Shown here piece after piece: positions 9,990 to 23,732 of a stretch of DNA of 64,000 nucleotides. The position numbers were made by a program, and so were the translations under genes. The DNA comes from Nemertoderma westbladi (Eukaryota > Xenacoelomorpha > Nemertodermatida > Nemertodermatidae): contig JAUCBJ010001151.1 of the NCBI GenBank assembly GCA_032718475.1, positions 1 to 64,000 on the forward strand. The letters are read 5' to 3'. How positions within the stretch are numbered: the stretch's first letter is position 1; the number at the start of each line of letters is the position of its first letter. The notes beneath the pieces are model-generated. The model did no database searches. It was not told the origin of the DNA and saw only the letters and a program-made list of their open reading frames with translations.

Positions 9990-10885
9990 TCTGATCACCA
10001 ATTAGACATCTTACAACATTCCACCTGTTATGAACAAATTCATATAATTATCTTTCAGTGTGCTGAACTCTGAACGCTGGTTTAGGAGTATATTCAACGT
10101 ATAATCTAACATGAAGTCTAAGACACTGCAGAGTGTAGGCTAAGGCCTACATTATGATATGCCTCAAAGGCAAAGCAGTTCTCCAAAATGTAGGGCTTGT
10201 TTTGGGGGTCATACTGTACACTATATCTGTATCTGGTATCCCTTGGACGAACACCACTCGCTACGTTCTCCCGACATCAAGCACAGCGCAGGGATGGACG
10301 TTCTTGTTTGTTTACATGTTACGGGTATCTATTCTATCAAATGTTGAAGTGAAAGCCGTTTCGGGAGATTATCACTAACTACTTGACACAGCCGAGGATT
10401 CGGAATTTTCGGATTCATGGGAATCACTGGCCTCGTCGTCTGTTATGTCGTAACCATACTAGTTTAGGGACATACGTTGCCTCTTTGGGATATGGTTCCA
10501 TCATAAATTATACTGTACGCTAAATGAGGGGGGGGGGGGGGGGGGGGGTGGTCTAATTATAAAATATAATCAAATATATAAAATATGCCCGCACATCTTA
10601 CAACATTCCACCTGTTCTGAACAAATTCATATATTATCCTTCAGAGTGCTAAACCAGCTGCTTTATGAATATATTCAACGCAGTTTTCGTATTCATTAAA
10701 ACACTCGTTGCGCTCTTCCTGTACATCTTGTCATCAAAATAAATAGCTTACAACATTCCACTCCCGGTTTTGAACAAAATGATAACTCTTTCAATATGCT
10801 ACTGTATATCAGGCGGTTTAGGATTATATATAGTCAACGCAGTACTCGTCTTCATTAAAAGCCTCGTTGCGCTCGTCCTGTTTTG
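9990..10885 (+). repeat. Three diverged copies of a roughly 150-bp repeat
   Basis: CTTACAACATTCCAC...GAACAAA...TATTCAACG...CATTAAAA..CTCGTTGCGCTC blocks occur at about 9990-10115, 10595-10735 and 10745-10885. The last two are tandem and the first is separated by about 480 bp. A run of 21 G (10528-10548) lies between them. No gene was recognised in this stretch. Confidence 0.65.
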
Positions 10886-11144
10886 ACTGAGAGTATTTTT
10901 CACAAACTTACACTTACGACCTTTATAACTATGTAAATTCTCGAAACTGCGCGTGGAACTGCTGATTTATGGCAGATGGACATATACTGTACAATATAGT
11001 TCATACCAAGCTTTTGAGAAAATACCGACAGCGTTACATACAACGGCAGGTTGGTTAGAAATAGCTGCATTGAAATGGAAATTCTAAGCATAATATTCTG
11101 CGTAAATTTTAATACGACAGATTTCGATAATTATTGACGCCGAC

Positions 11145-12381
11145 TGTAAAAGCTTCTGTGGGATATAACTGGCCCCTTTTGCTCCGCAATCCAGTTTCCC
11201 CCCAGGCGCTGGAATACTCTAAAAAGGTTCTCTAACTGTATATATATTCCCCTCGCCCGCAAGGTACCGTTACAGGTGTTTTAACGGACATAAAAGGCAT
11301 TCTGCTATATACGTGTTTTGGCGGACATGGTAAGGCAAAAAACCTGCAATGCACCAACTACCTTTCACAGTTTAGCCGTGATGATTCATATTACGACATC
11401 TAACAGCTGGTTGCTGACATGGAAACAGCCATTGGACGCATGGTTCTTTGTTTGGCTTGAGCCAATCAGAGCGATTTTTCCTGTCGACGTGTAGCTTTTC
11501 AGCCGATCATAAGGAGAGTGTTCAGTCTTACTGTTTTTTACTTGATACTTTGTTGTTATTGCTGTCTAAGCCAGAAACACCGGCTTTTTGGGAAGAACTC
11601 TAGTAAACTGCTTGAATTATCGAAAGTATAAACTGTTACCTCAATAACTCACTAATTAACATGCTCACTTAATTTAATTGCATTAATCATATTGTTTGTA
11701 CTGTTATTTTACCGTCAGTTATTAATTGTACCTATTTGTTGATGGAAATATTGCTCTTTGGATAATACGGATAAATCACCCAAATTCCCAATTTTCTTGA
11801 TACACTACAGGTTAGAGAGACCGGCTATACATAACAATTGCGATTTATATTAATGTGGTGTGTATTGAATCCAATGTTATTTAGCAGACCCTACGTGAGT
11901 CAATTACTGCTCTCTTTATGTGTGATCAAATATACTGACGGTCGGCAGAATAGTGTGTATGATTGTGATTGGTAACAAAGTATTTCCTAAAGAATACGCT
12001 TTATACTTCAATCATAAGCAGTATCGTTGCGTTTAGTATAAGTCTTAGTTCTGTTTAAATAGATAAAGCGCCACGTCCTAAAGGAACTGTTAATATTTCC
12101 CGAAAGCCAATAATATCTGTCAGAGATTAATTATTAACGATCTATCGAATAATACAGTAGGTATACACTGCAACCTTACACTGCAATAATAAAATTTAAG
12201 CATCCGAATTCAGTCTCCCGGGTGTAGATCCATCGGGTGAATGATCGCGCATGGGCTGATTTCGGCTAGTGTTTTGCGTATTAGCATAAAATATTGTCGT
12301 ATGCTAAAGTGGTTTTAATTAACTAAAAGACATATAAATTTTGGTAGGTTAAACTGCTAAAGGTCTTCAAAAGCGCGAACA
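11145..12381 (+). mobile_element. Solo LTR of the BEL/Pao element A family
   Basis: It matches the LTRs at 17611-18871 and 32361-33618 along their length, starting TGTAAAAGCTTCTGTGGG and ending AAAAGCGCGAACA. It has many substitutions, so it is an older copy. It is flanked by an exact 5-bp duplication CCGAC (11140-11144 and 12382-12386). The absence of internal sequence with an intact TSD fits LTR-LTR recombination after insertion. Confidence 0.92.
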
Positions 12382-12386
12382 CCGAC

Positions 12387-13109
12387 TATGCCGTAAGGGT
12401 AAGACTATGACTATATAACTAAATATAATACTTTATCAGAAGACAGTCTGTAAGTAAGCAATCAGTCTGTGATGTGTAACTGCAAGCCTATTTAATCCCA
12501 GCTGTTTATGTTATTATTTATACCGTTGTCTTGACAGTGCATCTTAGCAACTAAGCGCCTCCTGTAATTGTATTGGCTGTTACTGCTTTCTACCTTACCC
12601 CCAGCTTATGTCGAGTCTGTGGAGTGAATTTAGCATCACCCGAGCTGGTTGCATTCAGCCCCACTCCATTCCGGAATCCTTTATAAATTGGCTGTTTTTT
12701 GTCGATCAGCTGAATTCACATTAAAGAAATATTTAGAAATTTAAGAATTTAGAATTTAGAATTTAGAAATATTTACAGTCACTAAATTAGTTTGGATTCT
12801 CTTCTCCACCAAACTTATCAATCCTGTCACGTTACGTGTGTGTATTATATGTAATGTAGGCGAGTAGCGAGTAGGCGTATACTGTATGATAATATTACAA
12901 CTCACAAGACATAACAGCAATATGAATAGTTCAATAGCTCTCGCTGATAATATCGTTCAAGAAGCCTCTTATTTTGGTTTCAAGTGGAATTATAAATATT
13001 TCAATACGTTTCGATCATCCAATGAAACATTTATTGGTTTAAACTTAAATTTTCTGAGTTTAATAATAATTTTTCGGAGCACCTATAGGGACATGAAAAA
13101 TATAAAAAA
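12387..13109. other. Non-coding, no gene seen
   Basis: AT-rich sequence with a short run of GAATTTA-type repeats near 12740-12775. Nothing else recognised. Confidence 0.5.
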
Positions 13110-14165
13110 ATTATAACAGCAACTTCGTCTTACTGACACAAATTTCGCCTTACTATCACAAAGTTCGTATTACTAAAACGAACTTCGTCGTCTTACTAAC
13201 ACGAACATCGTGTTCTTACTGATACGATCTTCGTGTTTAGGGAGCAGCGAAATTCAAATTTATATGGTTTACAGTATAAAATCTCGTAGACGTACTCTTT
13301 GATTCGAACCGCGTTCGTTTTACTAACACAAAGTTCGTTTTAGTAACACAAAGTTCGTTTTAGTAACACGATGTTCGTTTTAGTAAGACAAAGTTCGTTT
13401 TAGTAACAAGAAGTTCGTTTTAGTAACACAAAGTTCGTTTTAGTAACACAAAGCTCGTTTTAGTAACACAAAGTTCGTTTTAGTAACACAAAGTTTGTTT
13501 TAGTAAGACAAAGTTTGTTTTAGTAACACAAAGTTCGTTTTATTAACACAAAGTTTGTTTTAGTAAGTCAAAGTTCGTTTTAGTAACACAAAGTTCGTTT
13601 TAGTAACACAAAGTTCGTTTTAGTAACACAAAGTTTGTTTTAGTAACACAAAGTTTGTTTTAGTAAGACAAAGTTCGTTTTAGTAACACAAAGTTTATTA
13701 TTAACACAAAGTTCGTTTTAGTAAGACAGTTCGTTTTAATAAGACAAAGTTCGTTTTAGTAACACAAAGTTCGTTTTAGTAAGACAAAGTCACTTTTAGT
13801 AAGACAAACTTCGTTTTAGCAAGAAAAAGTTTGTTTTAGTAACACAATGTTCGATTTACAGTATTAACACAAAGTTCGTGTTACAGTAGTAACACAAAGT
13901 TCGATTTAGTAACACAAAGTTCGTTTTAGTATGACAAAGTTACTTTTAGTAAGACAAAGTTCGTTTTAGTAAGACAAAGTTAGTTTTAGTAAGACAAAGT
14001 TCGTTTTACAGTATTAACACAAAGTTCGTGTTACAGTAGTAACACAAAGTTCGTTTTAGTAACACAAAGTTTATGTTAGTAACACGAAGTTCGTGTTACA
14101 GTAGTAACACAAAGTTCGTTTTAGTAACACAAAGTTTCTGTTACTAACACGAAGTTCGTGTTAAA
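13110..14165. repeat. 20-bp minisatellite, about 43 copies plus diverged edge
   Basis: The unit is TAGTAACACAAAGTTCGTTT (20 bp), in strict register from about 13311 to about 14165. Variants include AGACA for ACACA, TTTGTT for TTCGTT, and some units carry an inserted ACAGTAT. A more diverged edge with CTTACTAACACGAAC-like units covers 13110-13240. Confidence 0.95.
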
Positions 14166-16476
14166 TTTTTTTATTTTTCACGTCCCCTTAATCGGTGCGT
14201 ATAATTTTTAGAGCAATACAGGCTGATGTAGGCCTACGCTACAGTTGTAGTATGTTAGTGGTAAATTTTAGAAAATCCATTCTGATTATATTGAAAAGAA
14301 AACAATTATTCTTACGGCACTACATAATCACCCTGTAGAGGGCGCTACCTGATATAGGCTACAGTACAGTGCAGTGCTAAATTCTATCTCCACTGTACCT
14401 CTTCCTGTAAAGGCAAACTCTTATCTTACGGCTGCCACGTTAATTTAGTAAGTAAATGGTATTAGCAATTTGAACTTTGGCTTTCCCAGACAAAGGAGAA
14501 TAGTATCAGACAGCTACAGTACTGTAATGTTTGTCTCGGTAACCATAGTATTGTACATGTACGTAAGTGCGCCCATTGGCTCAAATTTTAATTTCCTCCA
14601 AACATCAAACCAGCAGCAATATTTATATATGGTTAAACATATTAATATTGTTCAGTAGGCCTATATTTTAGACCACATACAAGGATAATAAGTACATATA
14701 TTGATAATATTTGTTTTCACATTGAATTTTAATACCGAATAATATTTAATATTGTTAGTCATGGTAAAGAGACAGTATATATATACAGTACTTTAACATA
14801 TTATTTTCGTTGGATCCATCTGGCCTCTATACAGCATATACTGTACACCATGGATTTGATGTTCCCTAACAAACTCATCATTGAAGAGTTTTGATGTGGT
14901 AATAAATGAGGTAGTTGGTAACTCAGTATAATGTTATCTCCCTCTTCTATACAGTTCATTATTACTGTACCTGTGTGGAAGAGGGCGATAACATTACAAT
15001 GAATTACCAACTCGCAAGCGAAATCACCATCACAAATGAATTATAAGATCACAGGAGGGTTTGACGGTGACATCGGTGACGTATTTCAGTTATTTTACGA
15101 GGAGGTGGAATTGAGTTCGAGAAATAAATCAACGGTTTTACTACAAACAATGTAATACAATATATATTCCGTTTCTGGACTACCTGTCTGCAGTCGTCAG
15201 GGTGACTTCACGAACACCCACGTAACAAGGAAGGTTGTGACTTCTAGCTTAATTATATATACAGGTATCTTTGGTGCTGGACAAGCGGCATGTAAAGTCA
15301 AAGGTAATAATGCGGACTCGGATGCGGAATGAAGATGCGGGGATGTAGAGTACCAGAATTTCGGTTCACTAATACGATGACCGAGCCGCATACTGTAGGT
15401 TGCTGCATAAGCTACTCATTGATTCACTTTAATGTACTGAGAATTATTATTATTATTATAATGTTTATGTATAGAAAGGACTACAATTATGTTTGTAAAA
15501 TACAAGACAAAGGAATTCGAAGTGATATTTAATTTCAGCCTATTGGTTCTAATTTAATTAAATGAGCGATTTTAATACTGAGCCGAGAAGCACGCTCACA
15601 TGCCACAATAGTATATCTTAAGATAGATATGTTAAGGGGGGGGGGGGGGGGGGGGGGGGTTCACCGATTACGGTAAAATTGGGACGTTTTTTATTTTTAA
15701 TTTTATCTTATACAGAATTTTACGGTGATTTTAATGGTAAAATCTGCATCGATATACGACTTTTAGTTTTTGAGAAACAGCTATTTAAATATTCCACTAA
15801 TTTAATAAAATTATTAGTTAATATAATAAATATATTTAAATGACTAAATATATCTTTAATTCTTAACTATGTTTTAATTATCACTGCAGAATAGGACTCA
15901 GCGTAATTTTTAGACCTTAGATGTCTTAATTATCGATTATAATCAATTGGTTATTGATTATTAACATAGTAAATATTAACCAATACTTTAGGAGATGGTT
16001 TAGCGCGAAATTTAAACTCAAATGTTTATCTGCATTTTTCTCAAATGTGCTTATTTTTTACTAAAAATCTATCTCCTCCGCCACTTCTTAACGGATTTCG
16101 ATTCTGTTTGTTGGACATTGTAGGTAAAGATTGTGTCCACAGAAAAATAGGGCAGATTTTCAAAATTTTGCTGCAATCAAAAGTTATGACGTCACAAATG
16201 TGATTTTTTCATAAATAGAATTCAATGAATAGAAATAAATTCATCTGATAGCTCCCGCATTAATAGCTTTATTGCTTCAGTGAGATGCTCAAATGTGTCG
16301 CAATCCATACGATATCAATTCATCCGCAGATATCTCCGATATTGTTGTGCATAACATTCTATCTAATAACTCTTGCAAAATAGTTTGAGATACTGTATGC
16401 ACCTTGCGATTTTCTTTGCTCCACAGGCAGCCAGGTATTGGTACATATGCGCATATTCCTTGCCGTCCAACTTACA
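14166..16476. other. Non-coding, no gene seen; contains a 24-G tract
   Basis: No coding region with recognisable domains. It includes a run of about 24 G at 15636-15659. The segment around 16050-16200 has the look of an old dispersed repeat, but no boundaries could be set. Confidence 0.5.
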
Positions 16477-16481
16477 GTACT

Positions 16482-17103
16482 TGTGACGGGATCGGAGATC
16501 CCGACCGTGTAAATATACTACGCGTCACCGTTCTGCCTTAGGGATGGTGCTAGCAGGTTGGCCGAGGCCGATGTAGGAAAAAACAATGGGAGTTCGATGT
16601 TGTCTCTTGATATTGTAAATACCGAAATGATAGCACAATAATAAGCAGAAGTACAGATTATATTATTGATACCGGTATGCTGTACTGATGTCGATGACGG
16701 TGAAGAATATTACCAGTCTGCACTAAAACTAAGTAACTGGGTAAACTGAATAATCAAACCGGTAACGGGATAATATATGTATGATTACTTCACCCCTACA
16801 TTACTTTATGGCCTCTTACCTAGTGGATGCTCTCCTTCGCCCCCATTGGCTAACAACCTACTTCACACCCTTCCACTCTCTGGGAGTGTTTCCTCTCTGT
16901 TGCTAGCCCCTGCTAGCAGTGTCCCCTCCGAGGTGGTTTGACCTCTAACCTCCCTTTGTGTGTGGCTTCGGGGTTCGTATTGTCCCACGATGTTGGTTGT
17001 GATACGAGATTAATTATTGCTAATCTCGTATCTCCAACATATTGCTGAAAATCCCACTATCCCATTTTATGAGGGTAATGAGGCGGAATTGAATCCGCTT
17101 ACA
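16482..17103 (-). repeat. 3' LTR of element B
   Basis: This is the 3' LTR in the element's own direction. It matches 43578-44197 closely, with scattered substitutions and a 2-bp indel, and ends TG...CA. Confidence 0.93.
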
Positions 17104-17610
17104 CTCCCCCCCATGCTATCTTCCCAGTGAGAAGATAACATCAACTACAAGTGCGCTTCAATTTCGCTGGAACCCGATCTACTATCGGGTGTGGGGTGGA
17201 GTTCTTTTCTCGGAGTCTGCTTTCCAGGCCGCTCCATCTAGGTATGATATTACTACCCCTTCTTGGTGCAACCGCAACCTATGTTGCACCAAGACATCTG
17301 ACGTCTCTGTTTGAGACAATTGTGGACTCTTCACACAATTTTCAAAAACTCTCACTCTGAACTCACTCTCGGCTTACTCTTTCTCTCTCACTGCTCGCTC
17401 CCCACACTTGAATTGCACTCCTCTCACTTTCTCTCATCGTGTCAACACCTCCTCTGCATTCTTCCCCCCGATTCCCCATTCTCGTTTTCATTCCTTATAC
17501 ACTTATTGGGCCCCACACATGTGCGCATCATGTTAGTGGGAGCCGTCTAAGTCCCGTCCTGTCGCCCTAGTCAATTAGTCCCCAGTCCCAGTAGCTAATT
17601 GGAAAAAGGT
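17104..17610 (-). other. 3' untranslated part of element B, split by element A
   Basis: It continues at 33624 on the other side of element A. It starts with the minus-strand polypurine tract beside the LTR. Otherwise it is pyrimidine-rich on the plus strand with no coding content. AAGGT at 17606-17610 is the left TSD of element A. Confidence 0.75.
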
Positions 17611-18871
17611 TGTAAAAGCTTCTGTGGGATATAACTGGCCCCTTTGCTTCGCAATCCAGTTTCCCCCCAGGCGCTGGAATACTCTAAAAGGTTCTCTAAC
17701 TGTATATATATTCCCCTCGCCCGCAAGGTACCGTTACAGGTGTTTTAACGGACATAAAAGACATTCTTCTATATACGTGCTTTGGCGGACATGGTAAGGC
17801 AAAAAACCCGCAATGCACCAAATACCTTTACACGGCTTGGCCTTGATGATTCAGATTGCGACATCTAGCAGCTGGTTGCTGGCATGGAAACAGCCATTGG
17901 ACGCATGGTTCTTTGTTTGGCTTGAGCCAATCAGAGCGATTTTTTCTGTCGACGTGTAGATATTCGGTCGATCATACTAGGAGTGTTCTGTCTTACTGTT
18001 TTTTGTGTTCTTACCGTTGTGTTGTTGCTATCTAGGCCAGGAACACCGGCTCTAGAGTCAATTCGTTTTCATACTTTAGAAGAAACATTAGTAGGCTTAA
18101 ATTATAGAGCGTATAACTGTTATCAACTCATATCAATCAGTGCAGTCCGGTCCAGTCAAACAGTGTTACCATCTTAACCTACCGTCTTAATGCTATTTAC
18201 TGTTGTGTTTTGGTTGAATATTATTATTTGGAGAACATTTATAAAGAACCCAAATTTCCAAATTTTCTTGATACACTACAGGTTAGAGAGACGGGTTATA
18301 TATAGCGATTGCGACTTATATTGTTGTGGTTTGTAGTGAATTTAATGCTATTTGATAAGCCCTACATGAGTCCGTTGCTGCTCTCTTTATATATGATAAA
18401 ATTCATTGACGGTCGGCAAATTAGTGAGCAGTATTGTGTGTTACCGGTAGTGTGCCTGATTGTGACTGATAACTAAGCATTTCCTAAAGAATGCGCCTCA
18501 TACGTGAATCATAAGCCTTACCGACTTGCCGTTGTGATTAGTATAAGTCATATCTCTGTTTACCTAGATAGAGCGCCACGTCCTAAAGGAACTGTTAATA
18601 TTTCCCGAAAGTGAATAATATTAGTCAGAAATTATTTATTAACGATCAATCGAATAATACAGTAAGCTTACACTGCAATAATAATCTAAGCCCTCAGAAT
18701 CCAGTCTCCCGGGTATATCCAGCGGGTGAATGGACGCGCACTAGGCTGGCTTCTGCTAATGTTGTGTTTATTGGTATTAAATATTTGTCAACTTCTAAAG
18801 TCTATTTATAAACCAAAAGACATATAAATTTTGGCAGGTTAAACTGCTAAAGGTCTTCAAAAGCGCGTACA
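17611..18871 (+). repeat. 5' LTR of element A
   Basis: 1261 bp, TGTAAAAGC...GCGCGTACA. Against the 3' LTR I find only about three or four differences (for example GACATT/TCATT near 17760 and a 3-bp indel near 18007). That implies a recent insertion. It would carry the promoter, but no core elements could be assigned confidently. Confidence 0.95.
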
Positions 18872-21110
18872 ATAACAGTTATTGTCTTTATTGCAGTAAG
18901 CAATAAAGTTGAAAGTACCGGTCGACCAGTAAACCTGAACCGGTACTTCTGTAGGTCAGTAGGCCCAACTGCCAGAACCGGTACTGCTGTAGGTCCGTAG
19001 GTCCAACTGCCAGAACCGGTACTTCTGTAGGTCCGTAGGCCCAACTGTCCTAACTGGTACTTCCAGTATAAGTACATTAGTATTATTCGATTTTGATTAT
19101 TGTATACCAGTAGGTCTCGATATTAAATCGGGGACGCCTGGTTTTTATTGGGATTTTACTTAGGTCTATTTCTGTCAGTTTTATTTCCTAGTAAGTTAAT
19201 ATTGAGCTGAAGACGTGTAAGTCTGCTCAGATTGTTCAGATAACTGTAGGCCGGACTGTTGTCGGATTGTTGTTGGGTTTGGAGAGATTACGGCGTGTGT
19301 AGAGTTTGTCCGATAGAGTGCCAGTTAGTAAGTTGGGGCAGCCATAGCTGTAAGGTCAATCCCCTCTTAAAGAATAAGTCGTACTACCGTGTTAGAACGC
19401 ATACTAACTAACCATTTTGGAATCTGCACATACTGTAGTTTATTTAGGCTTGACAGTACTCTGCCAGCGTTTTGGCCTGTGTTTGTTTGTGTGGTCTGTT
19501 CAGGTACCGTAATAGATATTACTCAGATATTTTGTAGGCTGGATTGTTGTCTAGCTATTATTAGGTCTGAAGAGATTGCTGCTTGTGTAGAGTTTGTCTG
19601 ATAAGTGCCAGTTAGTAAGTTGGGGCAGCCATAGCTGTAAGGTCAATCCCCTCTTAAAGAATAAGTCGTACTACCGTGTTAGAACGCATACTAACTAACC
19701 ATTTTGGAATCTGCACATACAGTAGTTTATTTAGGCTTGGTGGTAGTCTGCCAGCGTTTTGGTTTGTATTTTGTTTGAGTATTCTGTACGGGTAGCGTAA
19801 TATTTATTATTCAGAGTTTATGCGATTATTCGCAACATTCATGTCCCCAAGTTTATTCCTACAGTAATTGTGTTTGTTACACATACCTTTATAGTTAAAT
19901 TAACCCCGGTACTACACGGGCTGCTTGGCGTAGGAAAAGACTGGTGACTTTGTGCTTCGGTCACTCCAGCAGATGCCGTGGTTCTTTTAACTGTTCAAGT
20001 ATATTTAACTACTGATTATTTGTTGTACCAGTACTTGTACCTAATTTAGGGTTTAGTGTACAGTGCTTTCCGAAGTAATTAGTGTGTAGGCAGTATATTT
20101 GTGTTGTAAAGTGGTTAATAGGCACGCTGGATCTGGTAGTCCGCGGTAATTAACTTCTAGGTAGGAACACTCCGTGATACATAACGTAGTACCTATAGCG
20201 ATACGGCTATAGGTCGTCAGGCGGTGGTATTTTCCTATCTGGACAGTGCAATATATATTTACTACTACTTATTATTTTCAAATACCGTAGTACCCTGTCT
20301 GTTGTAATAACCAGAATTCTAACCCTTTGTTAGGCTGGTTTGTAGAGTTCCCTGTAAAATTACCCTAAAATTTCGTACGTAATATTTTTGTTGTGTTTAG
20401 TTAGAGAATTAATCTCACCCGTATCGTAAGTAATTTGTAGTTTTAAGTAACTTAGGTAAATTAGAATTATCTGTTTTAGTGTCCCATAGGTAGCACTTCA
20501 CTGAGAGCGCACAGCTTCTGTGTAGTGACTCCCCCAGAAATAATAACATTTATTTCAAATATTGACAAAACCCCTTTTAAACGGGTATATATCTATTATA
20601 AATCAACTCAAACGATTTATAAATAGTAGGCCTGCCATACAACAACTAGGTCTCAATATCAGTTGGACTACTGCTTAAATAACGGTAACAAAGTAAGTTA
20701 AAGTAACCAAGTAACCCTAAAATATTCAGAAATTCAATTATTCTAAAAATAATTGACATACCGGTATTTACCATAGGCTTATTATATTTATTTCTATAAA
20801 TTTGTGCTGAACTCATACCGGTATTCTGTGATTAATTCTAGTTCATAATTATACTTATATATACTATAAGTGTAAGCTGTATACCGGTATTCACGATAGG
20901 CCTATTATATATTTATATATATTTGTGCTAAAATTATATACCGGTACTCTGTGACAAACCTAGTTTACAATACTTATATATATTATAAGTATATACCGGT
21001 ATTCTAATATACTGTAATAAATTACCGGTACTAGGCCAACGGTCATACTGAATTACTAGACTTGCTTTAACTGTAACTATAGCAGTAAGCATTCAACTGT
21101 ATAGCTAAAC
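18872..21110 (+). repeat. Leader of element A with three tandem duplications
   Basis: A non-coding leader between LTR and gag. It holds (1) a 38-bp unit (AACCGGTACTTCTGTAGGTC...) in three copies plus a partial at 18938-19075; (2) a 287-bp tandem duplication covering about 19200-19770, marked by CCAGTTAGTAAGTTGGGGCA at 19321 and 19608; (3) a roughly 120-bp duplication rich in ATACCGGTATT at about 20757-21005. No ORF with coding character was seen. Confidence 0.75.
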
Positions 21111-23732
21111 ATGTCTGACACCCAGCAAAACCTATCAGACAGTCTAATCGATACAACCATCTGTGACACAGATAGGAGTGTGGAGCGATTAAGAAAGGAG
21201 TTCAGCTCACCTCCTACTGAAAGAAAGGTCATCCCTCCAGTAGTAGTATCAGACCCTAAGCTAATCCAACACCATAGGTCTATCATCGGCACTCGGGCCC
21301 AAGTCAAACGGAACCAGGAAGCAGCTGTCCCACAGCAGCAACAGCCTAGTCAAGAAACTTGTTCCTACCGAGCGATCCGATAGCTCCAGTAATTCGGATA
21401 CTGTCGAGCTGACCCCCGAACGCGGATTGCAGATGGCGGCTAAAGCCTACTCGGACCCCCTTCTCACCCTTCCTGCCACAGTGCTAACTACTATATTGAT
21501 TGCGGTGGAGGAACATCAAGCCGATCGGGCGAGAAGTAAGCGAGCGACCCAAGATAATTATGCGGGATACGCCAGGGAAGAATTGATGTCTATTGTCGAG
21601 TCACAATGGAACTTTCCCGGACCCGGACTCCCGCTAGATTTGTCCGAGGCCACTTGGGAGGATATATACAGGATGGGAGTGGCTAAAGATACAATGGATC
21701 CAGCTGTTTGGAAGAGGTCGGCAGCAGGATATGTGCAGGGATTCTTCGGCTCCTTGGAGCGATTAGAAGAACAACTGTTTCGACAACCCCAAGGACCTCA
21801 AGAGCAGGAAGAGCTGCTATATCAAGTACGCGAAAGAACCCTACGCATTAGATTAATCCTATCAGCCTTTGAGGAAACTTCCAAAAGAAGACAGGACACG
21901 TCGCTGCAGGTTGCTGTCAAAACTTGGTTCCAGCGGGTAGGTCTCAAAGTACAAGAAACGGACCAGTGGAAATCCCAGCTGTCTGAGAGACTAACCTATG
22001 AAGAACCAACCGATGCCACCCTTTCTCAAGTGGAAGGCGAAGAGACCGCAGAGAGACCACGAACGAGAGACGCCATAGACATTTATCTGTCCGACTATCA
22101 GCGATTCCTAGGAGACGAAGAGTTGAGGAGACGGCTGTCTGGACTTTCCCCTAATAGTGAAGGAACCCAGCGTGTGTTAGACTCAATCGATGCTGAAATG
22201 TTAGCTGCTAACCAAGCTGAATTTGATGAAAAACTCCGCCTCGCTAGAGTCCAAGAAGAACAAGTAAAGAAAAAGCGGATAGAGGACAAAAAGGCAGTAG
22301 CAGCGGCAAAGCGGCAGCGGCAGTGGAAGCGGCAAAGGCAGCAGCGGCAGTGGAAGAGGCAAAGGCAGTAGCATCGGCGAAAGCTGCAGCGACAGTAGAA
22401 GCAGCCAAAGCAGCAGCAGCAATAGCATTGGCAGACGCAGAACAGAGAGCGTCTGAAGAGACCACACAACTGGAGTTGGAAAATCTTCAAGAGACGCAAG
22501 ACTGCATAAATAAACAGTTAACTGCTAGTCACATGCAGATGATGAGAAAATCTACTCCCAAACGCCAGGGATATACGTCATCGGAGGAAAGCGAAACCAC
22601 CGATCCTGAAGGCGGAGGAAATAGATCTCGTCTAAGCAGGCGTAGAAAAACATCTTACCGTCACAAATTGCCTGATTTGCCCCCAGCTGTTAGAAGACAA
22701 CTAGCTAGCACAGACTTAAGTAGTATAGAACCTACAGACCAAATTATTAAGGTCAAAAGACTCCCTACTATAGTTGATGAGCCTGAAATAATTAGGCCTG
22801 TCGTTCCCAAAGTCACCCCTGTGCTAGAGACCCCTGTACTTCCAGAGCTTAACTCTAAGTTCCCTTTACACAGTACTACACTGCCTGTACCCGGTAGAAC
22901 AGTCCATGAGAATATTGAGAATATCCCTGTCCTGGAAGCTGAGAGAGAAATCAAAGATTTGTCTCCCGTCGTCCCGCGTCAGCCCGCTACAATGTTGGCG
23001 ACTCCCGCTTCGGCGGTCGAGTGGGTAGAGGAGGGACGGCGGGGGATTAATCTCCTGCTCGGACAGATGCAGGACACTGTCCACCAACTTAAGGGAACAG
23101 TAAGGGAAGGTAGGGCCGAATTGCAAGAAGTGCAGCAAAGTATCGCGCTAGAACGCGACAAATTAGTCAATATCCAAAAAGGGATACCAATACCCCCTGT
23201 AAAATTGTGTCAACCTGTTAGGTCTGAAGTATTACATGCGCAAGGTGTGGAGCCTACACGCATCTATACTGCTAGTGAAGTAGAAACTCCTATAGCAAAC
23301 CCTATTAAGGGTGATTATAGACCTGTGGTTAATGATATTCCCTATAGACCTGATAATGATCCGAGAAATTTATATACCGATAATTCGATATTGAATAACA
23401 CGATGGCCCAAGAAAGCTTTACGCGTCAGATGGCTAGAACAGAAGCCCGCCAAGCGGTCAAAGTGGGAGAGATCGTTAAATTCAATGGAGATGAGATGAA
23501 ATGGTTACCTTTCAATGAATATTACAAAGATAGCATACAGAACTCTGTACTATCTAACGGAGAGAAACTTAGGTTCCTCATCAAGTGCTTGGAAGGACCT
23601 CCCAGGTTAATGGCGTTAAAGTTTATTGGACATCCAGAAGGATTAAGACAAGTTTGGGATACATTAAACATCAGGTATGGTAACAAGGATAACATAGCTA
23701 AGTATTTGTATGCAAAATTAGTAGCCCCCTGA
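21111..23732 (+). pseudogene. gag: gag of element A, broken by two frameshifts and a UGA
   Basis: Structural polyprotein of the retrotransposon. ATG at 21111 begins a Ser/Thr-rich N-terminus that ends at 21383. The frame shifts at about 21300-21360, then runs to 22371 through a helical, charged region with a Lys/Glu-rich coiled-coil-like tail. A second shift lies in the GCAGCGGCAAAG-type alanine repeats at about 22290-22370. The next frame holds an Ala-rich helix, a Pro-rich linker and the start of a DUF1759 capsid-like domain (KFNGDEMKWLPFNEYY). It ends at UGA 23730-23732 inside that domain; the same frame then continues open into pol. The shifts sit in low-complexity repeats and may be assembly errors, since the LTRs say the element is young. 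Confidence 0.8.

Noticed and set aside
10159-10450. piggyBac transposase remnants (a CRAC...C-like Cys motif on plus and a DSHESENSES-like acidic stretch on minus)
   Set aside because: The pieces are short, on opposite strands and without the DDE core; the similarity is too weak to annotate.
13311-14165. CRISPR-like array of 20-bp repeats
   Set aside because: Units are directly adjacent with no unique spacers, and the genome is eukaryotic; it is a minisatellite.
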